DNA of 64,000 nucleotides from Pseudobutyrivibrio sp. 49. GTDB taxonomy: Bacteria > Bacillota > Clostridia > Lachnospirales > Lachnospiraceae. The position numbers and the translations under genes are program-made. Below, piece after piece: positions 25,456 to 34,918 of the stretch. Numbering within the stretch: position 1 is the stretch's first letter; each line of letters opens with the position of its first letter. Location: assembly GCF_900100545.1 (NCBI RefSeq), contig NZ_FNDP01000001.1, positions 659,115-723,114 on the forward strand. The letters are read 5' to 3'. The notes under the pieces are model-generated. The model saw only the letters and a list, made by a program, of their open reading frames with translations. It was not told where the DNA came from and searched no databases.

Positions 25456-26736
25456 ATGCCAATTAATAAAGCAAAAAGTTTAAAAGGTGAAATCAAGGTT
25501 CCAGGAGATAAGTCCATCAGCCACCGAGGCGTTATGTTCGGTGCTATTTCCGAGGGTATCACAGAATTAACTGGATTCCTGGATGGTGCTGACTGTCGCT
25601 CCACTATCGGCTGCTTTAAAGCCATGGGAATTGATATCTCTCAGGACAGAGATCATGTTGTGATTCATGGAAAAGGTCTTCATGGACTAAGTGAGCCACA
25701 GCAGGTTCTTGATGTAGGAAACAGTGGTACTACTACCCGACTTATATCAGGTATTCTTGCCGGTCAGCCCTTTGTCAGCACCTTAAATGGTGATGAATCC
25801 ATTCAGAAGCGTCCAATGGGAAGAATCATTACACCTCTTACACAGATGGGCGCCTATATCAAATCAGTAAAGAATAACAACTGTGCACCACTTGAGGTAG
25901 GCGGCGTTCCTCTCGCTCCACTTCGCTATGATTCACCTGTAGCCAGTGCTCAGGTAAAATCCTGCGTACTTCTTGCAGGTCTTTATGCTGACGGAATCAC
26001 CTCTGTCACAGAGCCAGTTGTTTCACGAAATCATACAGAGCTTATGCTTTCAGGTTTTGGCGCCGACATCAAATCAGAAGGTCTTACCGCTACTGTTGTA
26101 GGCGGCCCTAAGCTTGTAGGTCAAAAAATAGAGGTTCCAGGTGATATTTCATCAGCTGCCTTCTTTATTGTTGCAGGTCTTATATGTCCTAATGCAGATT
26201 TATTAATTAAAAACGTAAATACGAATCCAACCCGCGCAGGCATTATAAAAGTTGCACAGGATATGGGAGGAAATATTGAGCTTCTCAATGAGCGAATTGT
26301 AAGCGGTGAACCTGTAGCAGATATTCATGTAACTACAAGCGAGCTTCATGGATGTGAAGTTTCAGGAGATATTATTCCTACACTCATAGACGAGCTTCCA
26401 GTTATCGCTGTAATGGCAGCCTGTGCAGCAGGTACTACCGTTATTACGGATGCATCAGAATTAAAAGTAAAAGAAAGCGATAGAATCGCCACAGTCACAG
26501 AAAATCTTTCGAATATGGGATGTGACATCACTCCTACTGACGATGGAATGATTATCAATGGTGGCAAGCCTCTGAAAGGAACACTTATTAAAACATATTT
26601 AGACCATCGTATCGCTATGGCCTTTGCAATTGCAGGACTTGTGGCAGATGGTGAAACAACTTTCGATAGCGAAGACTGTTGTTGTATTTCATATCCAGAT
26701 TTCTTTAACACATTAAAGTACCTCACTAATCAATAA
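25456..26736 (+). CDS. aroA: 3-phosphoshikimate 1-carboxyvinyltransferase (EPSP synthase)
   Basis: Shikimate-pathway enzyme joining PEP to shikimate 3-phosphate; 426 residues. Visible signatures are PGDKSISHRGVMFGAISEG at the start, DVGNSGTTTRLISG (PEP site) and KESDRIATVTENL near residue 340. It resembles the Bacillus-type (class II) enzymes more than the E. coli type, by eye. Overlap-close to tyrA, so one aromatic operon. The terminator's 5' arm encodes the last residues (LKYLTNQ). Confidence 0.96.
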   Translation: MPINKAKSLKGEIKVPGDKSISHRGVMFGAISEGITELTGFLDGADCRSTIGCFKAMGIDISQDRDHVVIHGKGLHGLSEPQQVLDVGNSGTTTRLISGILAGQPFVSTLNGDESIQKRPMGRIITPLTQMGAYIKSVKNNNCAPLEVGGVPLAPLRYDSPVASAQVKSCVLLAGLYADGITSVTEPVVSRNHTELMLSGFGADIKSEGLTATVVGGPKLVGQKIEVPGDISSAAFFIVAGLICPNADLLIKNVNTNPTRAGIIKVAQDMGGNIELLNERIVSGEPVADIHVTTSELHGCEVSGDIIPTLIDELPVIAVMAACAAGTTVITDASELKVKESDRIATVTENLSNMGCDITPTDDGMIINGGKPLKGTLIKTYLDHRIAMAFAIAGLVADGETTFDSEDCCCISYPDFFNTLKYLTNQ

Positions 26737-26753
26737 GGTTAGTGAGGTACTTT
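26715..26753 (+). terminator. Rho-independent terminator of aroA, starting inside its coding sequence
   Basis: Stem AAAGTACCTCACTAA/TTAGTGAGGTACTTT (15 bp) around a 9-nt loop that holds the aroA stop codon; a U run follows on the plus strand. On the minus strand it also forms a stem with a weaker T tract, so it may serve the convergent gene at 26755. Confidence 0.92.
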
Positions 26754-26754
26754 T

Positions 26755-28047
26755 TTACCAATGAGTCTTATGCTCATCTATAATTTCATATGTTTCAATA
26801 TTTACAAGATAAAAACCCTTAAGGCTTGCTTCTGCCTGTCCTAAGGAATATCCATTTTCATCAAGAGGCTCTGCTTCAAGTACAATCTCTAAGCAATTAT
26901 TTCCATTTTCATCTTTTTTTAAGCCATTATCATAGAGATTATATTCGTAATCTTCATCCCTATAAACAGTTCCTCTGACATTTCCCTTTGCAGTATAACT
27001 TATAAGTAAATTTGTATAATAGTCTTCAATAATTCCGTTATTCTTAAGGTAGCCCTCAAGGATAATCATTAAATTCATGATATCTATATCATCATAAGGC
27101 TCAGAAGATGCATCAATTGAATAAGAATCATCTGAACTATAATCATAGTCATCTGAGCTATAGTCATCATAATCATAGGAATCAATTAATTCCTCATCAG
27201 AATCACTCCATCTGGAATCATATCTTTCAAAACAGCATACCAAGTCACTCTTAAATATAAAGCAACCTAGCAGAAAGAAAATTAAAAATAAGATTGTAAA
27301 TACCTTCTTAGATTGCTTGCCTTTTTTTATTATGGCAACAAGAAGGGAGAATCCAAAGGCATATATCAATGAAACTGATAAGATAGAATCCAATAGGGAC
27401 AATCCCGTCAAAAACCTTTGAAAATATCTGCCACAGGAAAGATAATTTAAATCCATACCTAAGAAAAAGACACCATAGGATAATAGCAAAGTAACAATGA
27501 TGATGGCAAATGGATTAGCTGTCTTCTGCTTGGCAAGTTTACTCTCATCAAAGTCTTGTTCCTCAGAATTAATCCATTCTTTTACAAGCTCTAAATCATC
27601 ATTTTTAAAAGATGCAGGAATAAAATCTACAGCCATTCTGCATTTATCTTTATCACCCATCCTTGCATCAGCTACAGCCATTGATCTTAAGAAATTATAT
27701 TTATTCCCTGGTAGTTTACAAAATACATGCTTGTGGAATAAATAAAGGCCGTAGTCATGAACATCCTTTGGTTCCAATGACAATAGCTTCTTTTTTGTCA
27801 TATTTGCATAAGCCGAAAGAAGCCCTGCATAAAGTGTTAATATCGATGCAAATAATGCAATATTAAAAGTGCCATCGATATATAATCCTAAGTAATCCTT
27901 TAGGTAATAATACCCAAGAAACAGAAGCAATCCAAAATACAATAAAGATATTTTGTGAACCAAAAGTACTCTCTTGGCAATCTTCACTCCGGCATTTTCT
28001 TCATCAAGTGATGTAACATCAAACTCACCTTGTATATAGCAATTCAT
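26755..28047 (-). CDS. Unknown multi-pass membrane protein with acidic low-complexity segment
   Basis: 430 residues; I do not recognise the family. Predicted membrane helices lie near 33-48, 59-80, 178-198, 213-240 and 249-266. A cytoplasmic-looking domain of about 95 residues sits between helices 2 and 3. After the last helix comes a Tyr/Asp/Ser-rich stretch (about 280-317), then a C-terminal mixed domain (about 320-430) ending in His-Trp. GAGG lies 11 nt before the ATG. It follows the GH43 gene by 14 nt, so it is probably cotranscribed with it and the esterase; any carbohydrate link is inferred from position only. Confidence 0.7.
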   Translation of the reverse strand: MNCYIQGEFDVTSLDEENAGVKIAKRVLLVHKISLLYFGLLLFLGYYYLKDYLGLYIDGTFNIALFASILTLYAGLLSAYANMTKKKLLSLEPKDVHDYGLYLFHKHVFCKLPGNKYNFLRSMAVADARMGDKDKCRMAVDFIPASFKNDDLELVKEWINSEEQDFDESKLAKQKTANPFAIIIVTLLLSYGVFFLGMDLNYLSCGRYFQRFLTGLSLLDSILSVSLIYAFGFSLLVAIIKKGKQSKKVFTILFLIFFLLGCFIFKSDLVCCFERYDSRWSDSDEELIDSYDYDDYSSDDYDYSSDDSYSIDASSEPYDDIDIMNLMIILEGYLKNNGIIEDYYTNLLISYTAKGNVRGTVYRDEDYEYNLYDNGLKKDENGNNCLEIVLEAEPLDENGYSLGQAEASLKGFYLVNIETYEIIDEHKTHW

Positions 28048-28061
28048 TTATTTAGTGTCCT

Positions 28062-29558
28062 CTATTCGCTAAAATTTAGATTTCGAAAATCAACGACACC
28101 CCCAAGATTCTTTGTACCATACGAGAATACGCCTATACGATATCCCACAAAAACATCTAATGTAAACTCCATATCAAGCGGTTCTCCGAACTCAATAAAG
28201 TCCGTGCCATCTACAGAATAATAGAAATAGGCCTTATCTTCATTTTCGAAATCAAAGACTATTCTAATCCAAAAATGATTACAATTGAAGCCTTGAATTT
28301 CTGAAACATTTTGTCTTATCTCTGTCTTATCTTTTTGAGTGGAAACGATGTAAAATTCACCATTAGATTTTGTTAATCCTATAGTTCCGTATTTTCCCAT
28401 AAAGGCAGCAAGTCCAGCATAATCTCCGCCACGCATTCCAGAAAAATCGCCCTCTATCGTAAATACGGATTTAGGAGTAACAGTTCGCTCTGTCAAAGTG
28501 TTTCTGGCATCCATTATTGATGATGCTAGCTGCATATTTTTAAGACGTAAATAGCCAAGACGGTCTGTAAATGACCATCCCTCCTCTATAGGATTATGAT
28601 TCCACTGGAACTGAAGAAGCATTCTGTCACTGCTGTGATTAAAGGAATCGCTTGTTACGAGTGGATTTGTAAATACTTCCTTCATAGGAATATCGAATTC
28701 TTCAGGAGCTTTCCCATCCTGTCCTATCACAGGCCAGTCATTTTCCCATGTCATAGGAAGCAAATAAGGAATACGTCCTACGGCTCCGTGATCCTGAAAA
28801 AACATTGAGTAGCAATTCTTTTCATCAACATCAATAAGAACTCCCTGCGCAATACCACAATTTTTATAACCCATATCATCATCAAAAATGATATGTCTTT
28901 CAAAATCTCCATCAAGGCTTGTTCCGCGATAACAAACCTCTCTTCTTCTACCATTTCCATTACCAATCTCAGGCCACTCAATAAAGCACAGATAAATATA
29001 TTTCTTTCTTACGTAGGCACGACATCCTTCACAGCGAAGCATAATGCCAGCTTTGTCTGTGGCAAATAACAATCTGTCTGATGTCTCATCCACTCCACTA
29101 AAATCATCCAAAATCCTGACAATATGAATATCACCATTTCCATAAACAAGATAAGGCTTATTATCCCAGAACAAGAAACTAGGGTCATGATAAATACCAT
29201 TCAACTCATATCTATCCCAAAAAGATTTCTCGATATCATCCGAATAATAGATATAAGTCTTCTTCATATCGTTGCACACAAAGCATGAATAGAATATTCC
29301 CCTGTGATAGCAAAGAGTTGTTGCCCATTGACAAGCTCCGTATGCATTCTTGCCATTCTTTAACTCATATATATCATTATCTTCAATCTTGTCAAAAATG
29401 TATGATACTATCTCCCAGTTCTTTAAGTCCTTGGAGCGAAGGATTGGGCCTCCTGGGCAAAAGAACATTGTGGTACTGACCATATAATAAAAACCATTAG
29501 CCTTAATGACATCCATATCTGGCATGTCCATTTTTAAAAGTGGATTTGTAACTTTCAA
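28062..29558 (-). CDS. Glycoside hydrolase family 43 protein (beta-xylosidase/alpha-L-arabinofuranosidase type)
   Basis: A 498-residue GH43 enzyme without signal peptide, so probably cytoplasmic and acting on imported xylo- or arabino-oligosaccharides. The five-bladed propeller carries the three acidic residues: Asp14 in MDMPDMDVI (general base), Asp125 in YHDPSFLFWD (pKa modulator) and Glu177 in RCEGCRAYV (general acid). The C-terminal 190 residues look like the beta-sandwich accessory domain (with GDYAGLAAFMGKYGTIGLT). Substrate cannot be fixed from sequence. Middle gene of the esterase-GH43-membrane protein run, 32 nt after the esterase. Confidence 0.9.
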   Translation of the reverse strand: MKVTNPLLKMDMPDMDVIKANGFYYMVSTTMFFCPGGPILRSKDLKNWEIVSYIFDKIEDNDIYELKNGKNAYGACQWATTLCYHRGIFYSCFVCNDMKKTYIYYSDDIEKSFWDRYELNGIYHDPSFLFWDNKPYLVYGNGDIHIVRILDDFSGVDETSDRLLFATDKAGIMLRCEGCRAYVRKKYIYLCFIEWPEIGNGNGRRREVCYRGTSLDGDFERHIIFDDDMGYKNCGIAQGVLIDVDEKNCYSMFFQDHGAVGRIPYLLPMTWENDWPVIGQDGKAPEEFDIPMKEVFTNPLVTSDSFNHSSDRMLLQFQWNHNPIEEGWSFTDRLGYLRLKNMQLASSIMDARNTLTERTVTPKSVFTIEGDFSGMRGGDYAGLAAFMGKYGTIGLTKSNGEFYIVSTQKDKTEIRQNVSEIQGFNCNHFWIRIVFDFENEDKAYFYYSVDGTDFIEFGEPLDMEFTLDVFVGYRIGVFSYGTKNLGGVVDFRNLNFSE

Positions 29559-29590
29559 TTAATATATCTCCCTATTATTTCGTAAATACT

Positions 29591-31192
29591 CTATCTAGTA
29601 AATTGTGATATAAATTTCCATGCCTGTTCACAGGAATGTTCTCTAAATTCATGAACCTGACCGCTTACGCTACCGAAGGCTGTACGACAAACTCCATCCT
29701 CGCTGTCATAGTAATTTACAGTCAGCACACTTCCTCTTGAAGGATCTGGAATCTTCTCAACTCTGTCTCCTGAAATACCGTATATACGGTCATCCCAATT
29801 TTCTCTGTCAGAGAAATCAACATTAAAATTAATCTTAAGCTTATTAACAGAAGCTGCATATCTGATGCGCTCAAGAGATTCCTCGGCCTGGAAAGGAAGC
29901 TCTGGAAGTGGCGATTCCTCTCCACCTGAATAAAAAATTGGTACCGATACTGTGGTATTTATACGTGGGTCTCCAAGAGATAAACCAAATGGATTATTAT
30001 GGATTGGGAACAAAGCGCTGGCTGGAGCAAGTCCTGCAAAAACCTCAGGATATTCCTGGAACATATCCCAGGTCTTAGCACTTCCCATAGAGAAACCAGC
30101 AGCATATATTCTCTTTTCATCCACGTTATATTTCTTCTTTAAATCAGCAATAACCTCCATAGCCTCTGTTGGAGTTACATACTGGTGATTCTCAATTGAA
30201 ACATATAAGAAGTTGTATTTATGGCAAACCTCCCACCATCCAGAGACAAAGGTAAGGAACATTGAAGAGTCTCCACCACCGTGGTAACCAATCAACATTG
30301 GAACAGGTCCATTATCAAAAAGTCCCTTATTGTAATATGCAAAATATCCAACCTTATGAGTCTTTGTGTCCTTATATTTCTTTTCCTTGTGATCCTTTGA
30401 AGTGTTAACCTCAGTAAAGCCTGGCTCCTCCACCATATTAAGAGCCTCAAAATCTGGCTCAATTTCGAGATTTCCACACCACATCTTAAACTTCTTTACG
30501 AAGCTGTAGAAATCAGCTTTATATTCAGCTTTATCCTTAATCAAAACATTTTTAGATTCAGCAAAAGCATCATTAACTTCATCTGTATTTCCTACTGAAA
30601 GAATGGCAATATCCTTTCGCTGTACCTCAGGTACGACATTTAATCCTTCCATGGAAATCATTGCTGGTGTAATCTCACCTGGTCCCCATAAATATTCACC
30701 CTCAACAGTCTGAAGAAGATTTCTTGCGCAGTAATCAGCTGATTTTCCAAAGCTATATATATCTGTTCTAAACTTAGCGCCTCTGATGAAATATCCCTTG
30801 AATTCCTGTGCTATAAAATCATGGAAGGCTGCGATTCCATCCTCATAATCAGGATTCATTTTTACTTCTTCCATTATCTCCTTGTAAAGGTCAACAGAGG
30901 CATTATCCCATCCGCCTTCACAAGTAGGATAAATAAAAAGTACACTTGAATCTACGGCTGATGCTATATCAGAAAGACCTGACTCCTTGGCAAAAGCAAT
31001 AGCCTCCTCCTTTGTGCGCTTATTTTCCTCGAACACCAAAAGTAAAGGTGCTCTAAAACCGTAATTCAAAACCTCGCCATCTATTTCGGTAGATGGAACA
31101 TAGGCCTTCAAATGAAAATTATTATATGTATGCTCCCAGTATTTATCACCATTATCAAATTTTTCCACATGTGGTCTTGCAAAAATTCCCAT
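29591..31192 (-). CDS. Alpha/beta-hydrolase esterase with two hydrolase-like halves
   Basis: 533 residues without signal peptide. The C-terminal half has a full catalytic layout: nucleophile elbow [12 protein letters not shown], oxyanion region GYHGGGDSS and a late His in [13 protein letters not shown]. The N-terminal half also reads like an alpha/beta-hydrolase, with [13 protein letters not shown] in the elbow position, and may be a degenerate or structural copy. Proteins of this look belong to the PHB-depolymerase/feruloyl-esterase group; with GH43 next door a deacylase for hemicellulose oligosaccharides is likely (inference). The ribosome site AAGGGGGA is buried in a leader hairpin. Confidence 0.75.
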   Translation of the reverse strand: MGIFARPHVEKFDNGDKYWEHTYNNFHLKAYVPSTEIDGEVLNYGFRAPLLLVFEENKRTKEEAIAFAKESGLSDIASAVDSSVLFIYPTCEGGWDNASVDLYKEIMEEVKMNPDYEDGIAAFHDFIAQEFKGYFIRGAKFRTDIYSFGKSADYCARNLLQTVEGEYLWGPGEITPAMISMEGLNVVPEVQRKDIAILSVGNTDEVNDAFAESKNVLIKDKAEYKADFYSFVKKFKMWCGNLEIEPDFEALNMVEEPGFTEVNTSKDHKEKKYKDTKTHKVGYFAYYNKGLFDNGPVPMLIGYHGGGDSSMFLTFVSGWWEVCHKYNFLYVSIENHQYVTPTEAMEVIADLKKKYNVDEKRIYAAGFSMGSAKTWDMFQEYPEVFAGLAPASALFPIHNNPFGLSLGDPRINTTVSVPIFYSGGEESPLPELPFQAEESLERIRYAASVNKLKINFNVDFSDRENWDDRIYGISGDRVEKIPDPSRGSVLTVNYYDSEDGVCRTAFGSVSGQVHEFREHSCEQAWKFISQFTR

Positions 31193-31244
31193 AAAAAAAT
31201 CCCCCTTACCAAAATAGATAAATCTATTCTAGCATCCGGGGGAT
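31193..31244 (-). promoter_or_regulatory. Leader hairpin that buries the esterase ribosome-binding site
   Basis: On the minus strand ATCCCCC (31244-31238 read in reverse complement) can pair with GGGGGAT (31205-31199). Inside lies a second perfect repeat, AATAGAT/ATCTATT (31213-31228). The 3' arm is the Shine-Dalgarno, and a run of seven T residues follows up to the ATG. The element therefore looks like both a terminator and a ribosome-site sequestrator. Confidence 0.6.
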
Positions 31245-31296
31245 CCAATAAATACCGATAAAGTTTTAAATAAAGGATGATAAATAATAGAAAAAA

Positions 31297-31321
31297 GCCT
31301 GTCCCATAAAATGAGACAGGC
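31297..31321 (-). terminator. Rho-independent terminator of the SEC-C gene
   Basis: GCCTGTC/GACAGGC stem with inner CAT/ATG pairs, followed on the minus strand by six T residues; 9 nt after the stop. Confidence 0.9.
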
Positions 31322-31329
31322 GAAAAATT

Positions 31330-31839
31330 TTATTTCTTGTTCATACAACAATGCTTATACTTCTTTCCAGAACCGCATGGACATGGATCATTACGTCCAA
31401 CCTTCTTCTCTGTACGGATGATTGTGTGCATGTTCTTAGCTTCCTTTGTAAGAGCCTTAAGAGTATCTGCATCAAAAATCTTCTCCCACTGTGGGAGACC
31501 ATAAAGCCAATCAGCCTTAGCATCGATCATGTTCTTGTAAAGCTTTTCCTTATCGAACTTAAGAGAAACTACTGTATCCTCTTCCATTGTGTCGATTGGA
31601 TTTGGCTCAACAAGTGAATCATTGATTCCATCAAGGAAACCAACCATTGGCATAACTTCAATCTTATATTTCTCAGCAAGCTCTTTAACTGTACCCTTTA
31701 CCTCTGTATCAGGATCATCAAGAAGCTGCTCGTAAATGCCTTTCTCTAAAAGAAAATAATTCTGCCAGAATCTCTGTAAATCAGCCTGAGACTGGTTCTG
31801 ATTGTAGGCAATCTTCTGCCACTGTTCAAGTAAACTCAT
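31330..31839 (-). CDS. SEC-C metal-binding motif protein
   Basis: 169 residues. The last 21 residues are a SEC-C zinc motif ([18 protein letters not shown]), as at the end of SecA and many small cytosolic proteins. The N-terminal helical part ([20 protein letters not shown] onward) has no motif I recognise. Probably a stand-alone protein of unknown function; SEC-C motifs bind zinc and often mediate protein contacts. Single gene with its own terminator; a small GTGGT/ACCAC hairpin (31873-31886) lies in its leader. Confidence 0.85.
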   Translation of the reverse strand: MSLLEQWQKIAYNQNQSQADLQRFWQNYFLLEKGIYEQLLDDPDTEVKGTVKELAEKYKIEVMPMVGFLDGINDSLVEPNPIDTMEEDTVVSLKFDKEKLYKNMIDAKADWLYGLPQWEKIFDADTLKALTKEAKNMHTIIRTEKKVGRNDPCPCGSGKKYKHCCMNKK

Positions 31840-31907
31840 TTTATATTCCTCTCCAATAAAAAAATCAATATCGTGGTAAAAACCACCTTTTGTATTTTAA
31901 CATAAAA

Positions 31908-31925
31908 GGCTACCAGAAGGTAGCC
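31908..31925 (-). terminator. Terminator hairpin of the NlpC/P60 gene
   Basis: GGCTACC/GGTAGCC with a 4-nt loop and a TTTTAT tail on the minus strand, 8 nt after the stop. Confidence 0.85.
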
Positions 31926-31932
31926 CTAAATA

Positions 31933-33003
31933 CTAATCGTAGATAACGCGAACACACTTAATAGGTGTACGGTACATGTAATTTGAAATCTTAATTCCAT
32001 CACGTCTGTTAGATGCGTGAACAATCTGTCCACCACCAATATAAATAGCTACGTGATTGATACTGCCACCCTTGCCATAGAAGATCAAATCACCAGGCTT
32101 TAATTCTGAAGTGCTAATCTTTGTTCCTTCATTAGCCTGTGCTCTTGAAGAATGGCTAAGATATACACCGTACTGTCTCATAATCTGCATTGTGAAACCA
32201 GAGCAGTCTACACCGTGTGTAAGGGATGTACCACCCCAAACATAGCGATTACCTACATACTGAAGTGCATTTTCACAGATAGCCATACGAACATCAGAAA
32301 CACCTGCACCGTAACGAGCCTCAGTAAGAGTCATGGCTGTTTTAAGGGAAAGATCAACGTCTACATATTCTGCACAGACATACCCCTCATCACCATCGAC
32401 ATCTACCTTAATCCACTCATCATCCTGAGTATTATCAAGAATTACTATTTCTTCACCCTCTGCGAGCTGATAGATAATCTCTGACTCGGTATTGCCCTCT
32501 GCACGAACTCGAAGACCACCTGTCTTTGCTGTGGCAACGTATTCCGCAAGCTCTACAGCCTTATCCCATGCATCATCACCTGAGATAAGGTACTCAGAAC
32601 TAACGTAACCTTCTACTTCGCCAGATTTGATATGAGTCCAATCTCCATCTATATCAAGAATCTCGCAAGCAGCCTCCGCTGGGAATTTACCAACAAGCTT
32701 TGCGTCAGAAGAAGCTGACTCTCTAATATTAAGATTTCCTTCTGAGACATTACAGATACCGATATTATTATAACCATAAATATCGCCAAGTGACTTAGCA
32801 GTCGCAATGGCATTAGAATCAGTAACTGAAATCTCTTCAATAGCTGATAAATCTACAGCTGCAGCAGAAACTACACCTGCAACTGCAGAAACATTGTCAT
32901 TAGAATTATTTTTATCTAAATAAGTACGTGTATCTACGCAATAATCAAATAAAAGCGCAGTAGCACATACAAGTGTGAATGCTGAAACAACCCGTCTGTT
33001 CAT
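31933..33003 (-). CDS. Secreted NlpC/P60 peptidoglycan hydrolase with two SH3 domains
   Basis: 356 residues. An N-terminal hydrophobic segment (about 7-22) suggests export or a membrane anchor. Two bacterial SH3 domains lie at about 81-140 and 150-208 (GNLNIRESASSDAKLVGKFP and GGLRVRAEGNTESEIIYQLA). The C-terminal NlpC/P60 domain has Cys257 (GVDCSGFTMQ), His307 (SINHVAIYIGG) and a third polar residue at His319. It should cleave stem peptides of peptidoglycan (D-gamma-Glu-diamino acid bond by family). Monocistronic with a near-consensus promoter (TTGACA-17-TATACT), so probably well expressed. Confidence 0.92.
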   Translation of the reverse strand: MNRRVVSAFTLVCATALLFDYCVDTRTYLDKNNSNDNVSAVAGVVSAAAVDLSAIEEISVTDSNAIATAKSLGDIYGYNNIGICNVSEGNLNIRESASSDAKLVGKFPAEAACEILDIDGDWTHIKSGEVEGYVSSEYLISGDDAWDKAVELAEYVATAKTGGLRVRAEGNTESEIIYQLAEGEEIVILDNTQDDEWIKVDVDGDEGYVCAEYVDVDLSLKTAMTLTEARYGAGVSDVRMAICENALQYVGNRYVWGGTSLTHGVDCSGFTMQIMRQYGVYLSHSSRAQANEGTKISTSELKPGDLIFYGKGGSINHVAIYIGGGQIVHASNRRDGIKISNYMYRTPIKCVRVIYD

Positions 33004-33036
33004 AAAACCTCCAATAGCTAAAAACGAACTTTTAAG

Positions 33037-33065
33037 AGTATAGCAAGAATTCGAAAAAATGTCAA
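33037..33065 (-). promoter_or_regulatory. Near-consensus sigma-A promoter of the NlpC/P60 gene
   Basis: TTGACA (33065-33060) and TATACT (33042-33037), 17 nt apart, on the minus strand. The best -35 match in the window. Confidence 0.85.
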
Positions 33066-33089
33066 TTAAATGTAATATTTTCGTAATAT

Positions 33090-34010
33090 CTATTTGTTAT
33101 TAAAGTAGCTTTTAGCTTTTGCTTTATCAATATTCATCTGATTTGTAAGCTCCTCTATGGAAGCAAATTTCATCTCAGGTCTAAGGAAGCTTTGGAAGGT
33201 AACCTTTACAAATTTTCCATACAGATCCCCGTTGTAATCAAGAATATGTGTCTCGATTCCAACAATATTTTTGTCTGAAACTGATGGCTTGGTGCCAACA
33301 TTGGTAACACCATGGTAGATTCTTCCATCAAAATCTATTGTAGTAACATATACTCCAAATCTAGGAACCAGCTTTATCTTCTCTGGCATAATGTTGATTG
33401 TAGGAATACCGATTGTGTGGCCAAGGTGAGCTCCGTGCACCACCTCGCCCCAAACAAAATATTCATATCCTAACATCTCATTAACAGAAACAATATTGCC
33501 CTCTTTAAGCTCTTCCCTAATGTAGGTACTACTAATATCTCTATTGTTCTGTTTGATTTTCTCGATGACCTTATAGTCAAATCCAAGCTCTTTAGAGAGC
33601 TCTTTGAGAAGTTCCACATTGCCTGCGCCCTTATGACCAAAAGTAAAATCAGGGCCAGATATCATATATTGCATATTGAGATTTGATACCAAAAATTCTA
33701 TAAAGCTTCTGGCATCCGTCTGCATTAGACGCTCGTCAAAAGGGCACTCGATAAGATAATCGAGGCCATTATTATCAAGCATAAACATACGCTCTTTATT
33801 TGTGATCAAACATGGAGTCTGATCCTCTTGTAATAAAAAACGGGGTGAATTGGTAAAAGTGATAAGACAGGATTTTAATCCTTCTTTCTTTTTTGAAATG
33901 ATATCAGTGGTCAATAGATTATGACCTCTGTGGATACCATCGAATTTTCCAACAGTCACCGCTGTAGGCTCTGATATTTTAGTGTCAAATAAAGAATGTA
34001 AATACTCCAT
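33090..34010 (-). CDS. ribF: Bifunctional riboflavin kinase / FAD synthetase
   Basis: 306 residues making FMN and FAD from riboflavin. The N-terminal nucleotidyltransferase domain has the HxGH-type motif GKFDGIHRGH (about 22-31) and SSTYIREEL near 170. The C-terminal flavokinase domain carries GHTIGIPTINI and GVTNVGTKPS. Last gene of the rimP-nusA-infB operon, 2 nt after truB. FMN supply suits a cell with Rnf flavin subunits, although its place here is a general clostridial arrangement. Confidence 0.96.
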   Translation of the reverse strand: MEYLHSLFDTKISEPTAVTVGKFDGIHRGHNLLTTDIISKKKEGLKSCLITFTNSPRFLLQEDQTPCLITNKERMFMLDNNGLDYLIECPFDERLMQTDARSFIEFLVSNLNMQYMISGPDFTFGHKGAGNVELLKELSKELGFDYKVIEKIKQNNRDISSTYIREELKEGNIVSVNEMLGYEYFVWGEVVHGAHLGHTIGIPTINIMPEKIKLVPRFGVYVTTIDFDGRIYHGVTNVGTKPSVSDKNIVGIETHILDYNGDLYGKFVKVTFQSFLRPEMKFASIEELTNQMNIDKAKAKSYFNNK

Positions 34011-34012
34011 AA

Positions 34013-34918
34013 TTATTCCAAAAACATTTTCTCCAAAATAAACTGAGATTCCTCATAAACGTAAATTCCAAGGAATCTGTTATCTGGTAAAAAGATACGA
34101 TATCTTTCACCATCTTCAAAGCTACTAACTGCCTCTGCAAATACGTTGGCAGCTGGTATCTTTCCGCCGTTAATGGCCTGCTTAAGGGCTTCCTCTGTTG
34201 GAATCACAAAAACAGTACCTAAGCCGTCAAAAACTGAGGCTATTGGCAACATTATACCATCTAATTTGCCATTTTTAACTATTCTTTCAATTTCATCTAA
34301 AGTTTTTGCATCTGAAATATCAAATTGACTAACTCTGGTGCGCACCAACGACTTCATTGCACAGCCACAACCAAGCACCTCTCCAACATCATGACAAAGA
34401 GATCTGATGTAAGTACCCTTGCTACAATGTATCCTGATAGAAACCTCAGGAAGGTTCATTGAAAGAATATCAATACTAAAAATCGTAACAGGACGAGGCT
34501 TTCTCTCAACCTCTTTGCCCTCTCTGGCAAGCTCATAAAGCTTTTTACCATTTACCTTTAAGGCAGAATACATAGGTGGAACCTGCATGATATCGCCGAC
34601 AAAACTAGACAAGGCTTCCTGAACCTGAGCTTCTGTAACATCAACAGACTTTTTTGATAGAATCTTGCCGCTCATATCGTAGGTATCTGTCTCTACACCA
34701 AGAAGCATCACACATTCATAAACCTTATCCTTGTCTGTGAGCATATCACAAAGCTTTGTAGCCTTGCCCACACAAACAGGAAGCACACCTGTCGCATCAG
34801 GATCAAGTGTGCCCGTATGACCAATTTTCTTTATTTTTAAAATGCCACGAAGCTTGGCAACAACATCAAAGGATGTGAAGCCTGCCTCCTTGTAGACATT
34901 GATAATGCCACTATTCAT
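34013..34918 (-). CDS. truB: tRNA pseudouridine-55 synthase
   Basis: Modifies U55 in the T loop of tRNAs. 301 residues with the catalytic motif GHTGTLDPDATGVLPV, Asp39 being the nucleophile, plus KVNGKKLYELAREG and CSKGTYIRSLCHDVG. Its start shares one base with the nrnA stop. Confidence 0.97.
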   Translation of the reverse strand: MNSGIINVYKEAGFTSFDVVAKLRGILKIKKIGHTGTLDPDATGVLPVCVGKATKLCDMLTDKDKVYECVMLLGVETDTYDMSGKILSKKSVDVTEAQVQEALSSFVGDIMQVPPMYSALKVNGKKLYELAREGKEVERKPRPVTIFSIDILSMNLPEVSIRIHCSKGTYIRSLCHDVGEVLGCGCAMKSLVRTRVSQFDISDAKTLDEIERIVKNGKLDGIMLPIASVFDGLGTVFVIPTEEALKQAINGGKIPAANVFAEAVSSFEDGERYRIFLPDNRFLGIYVYEESQFILEKMFLE

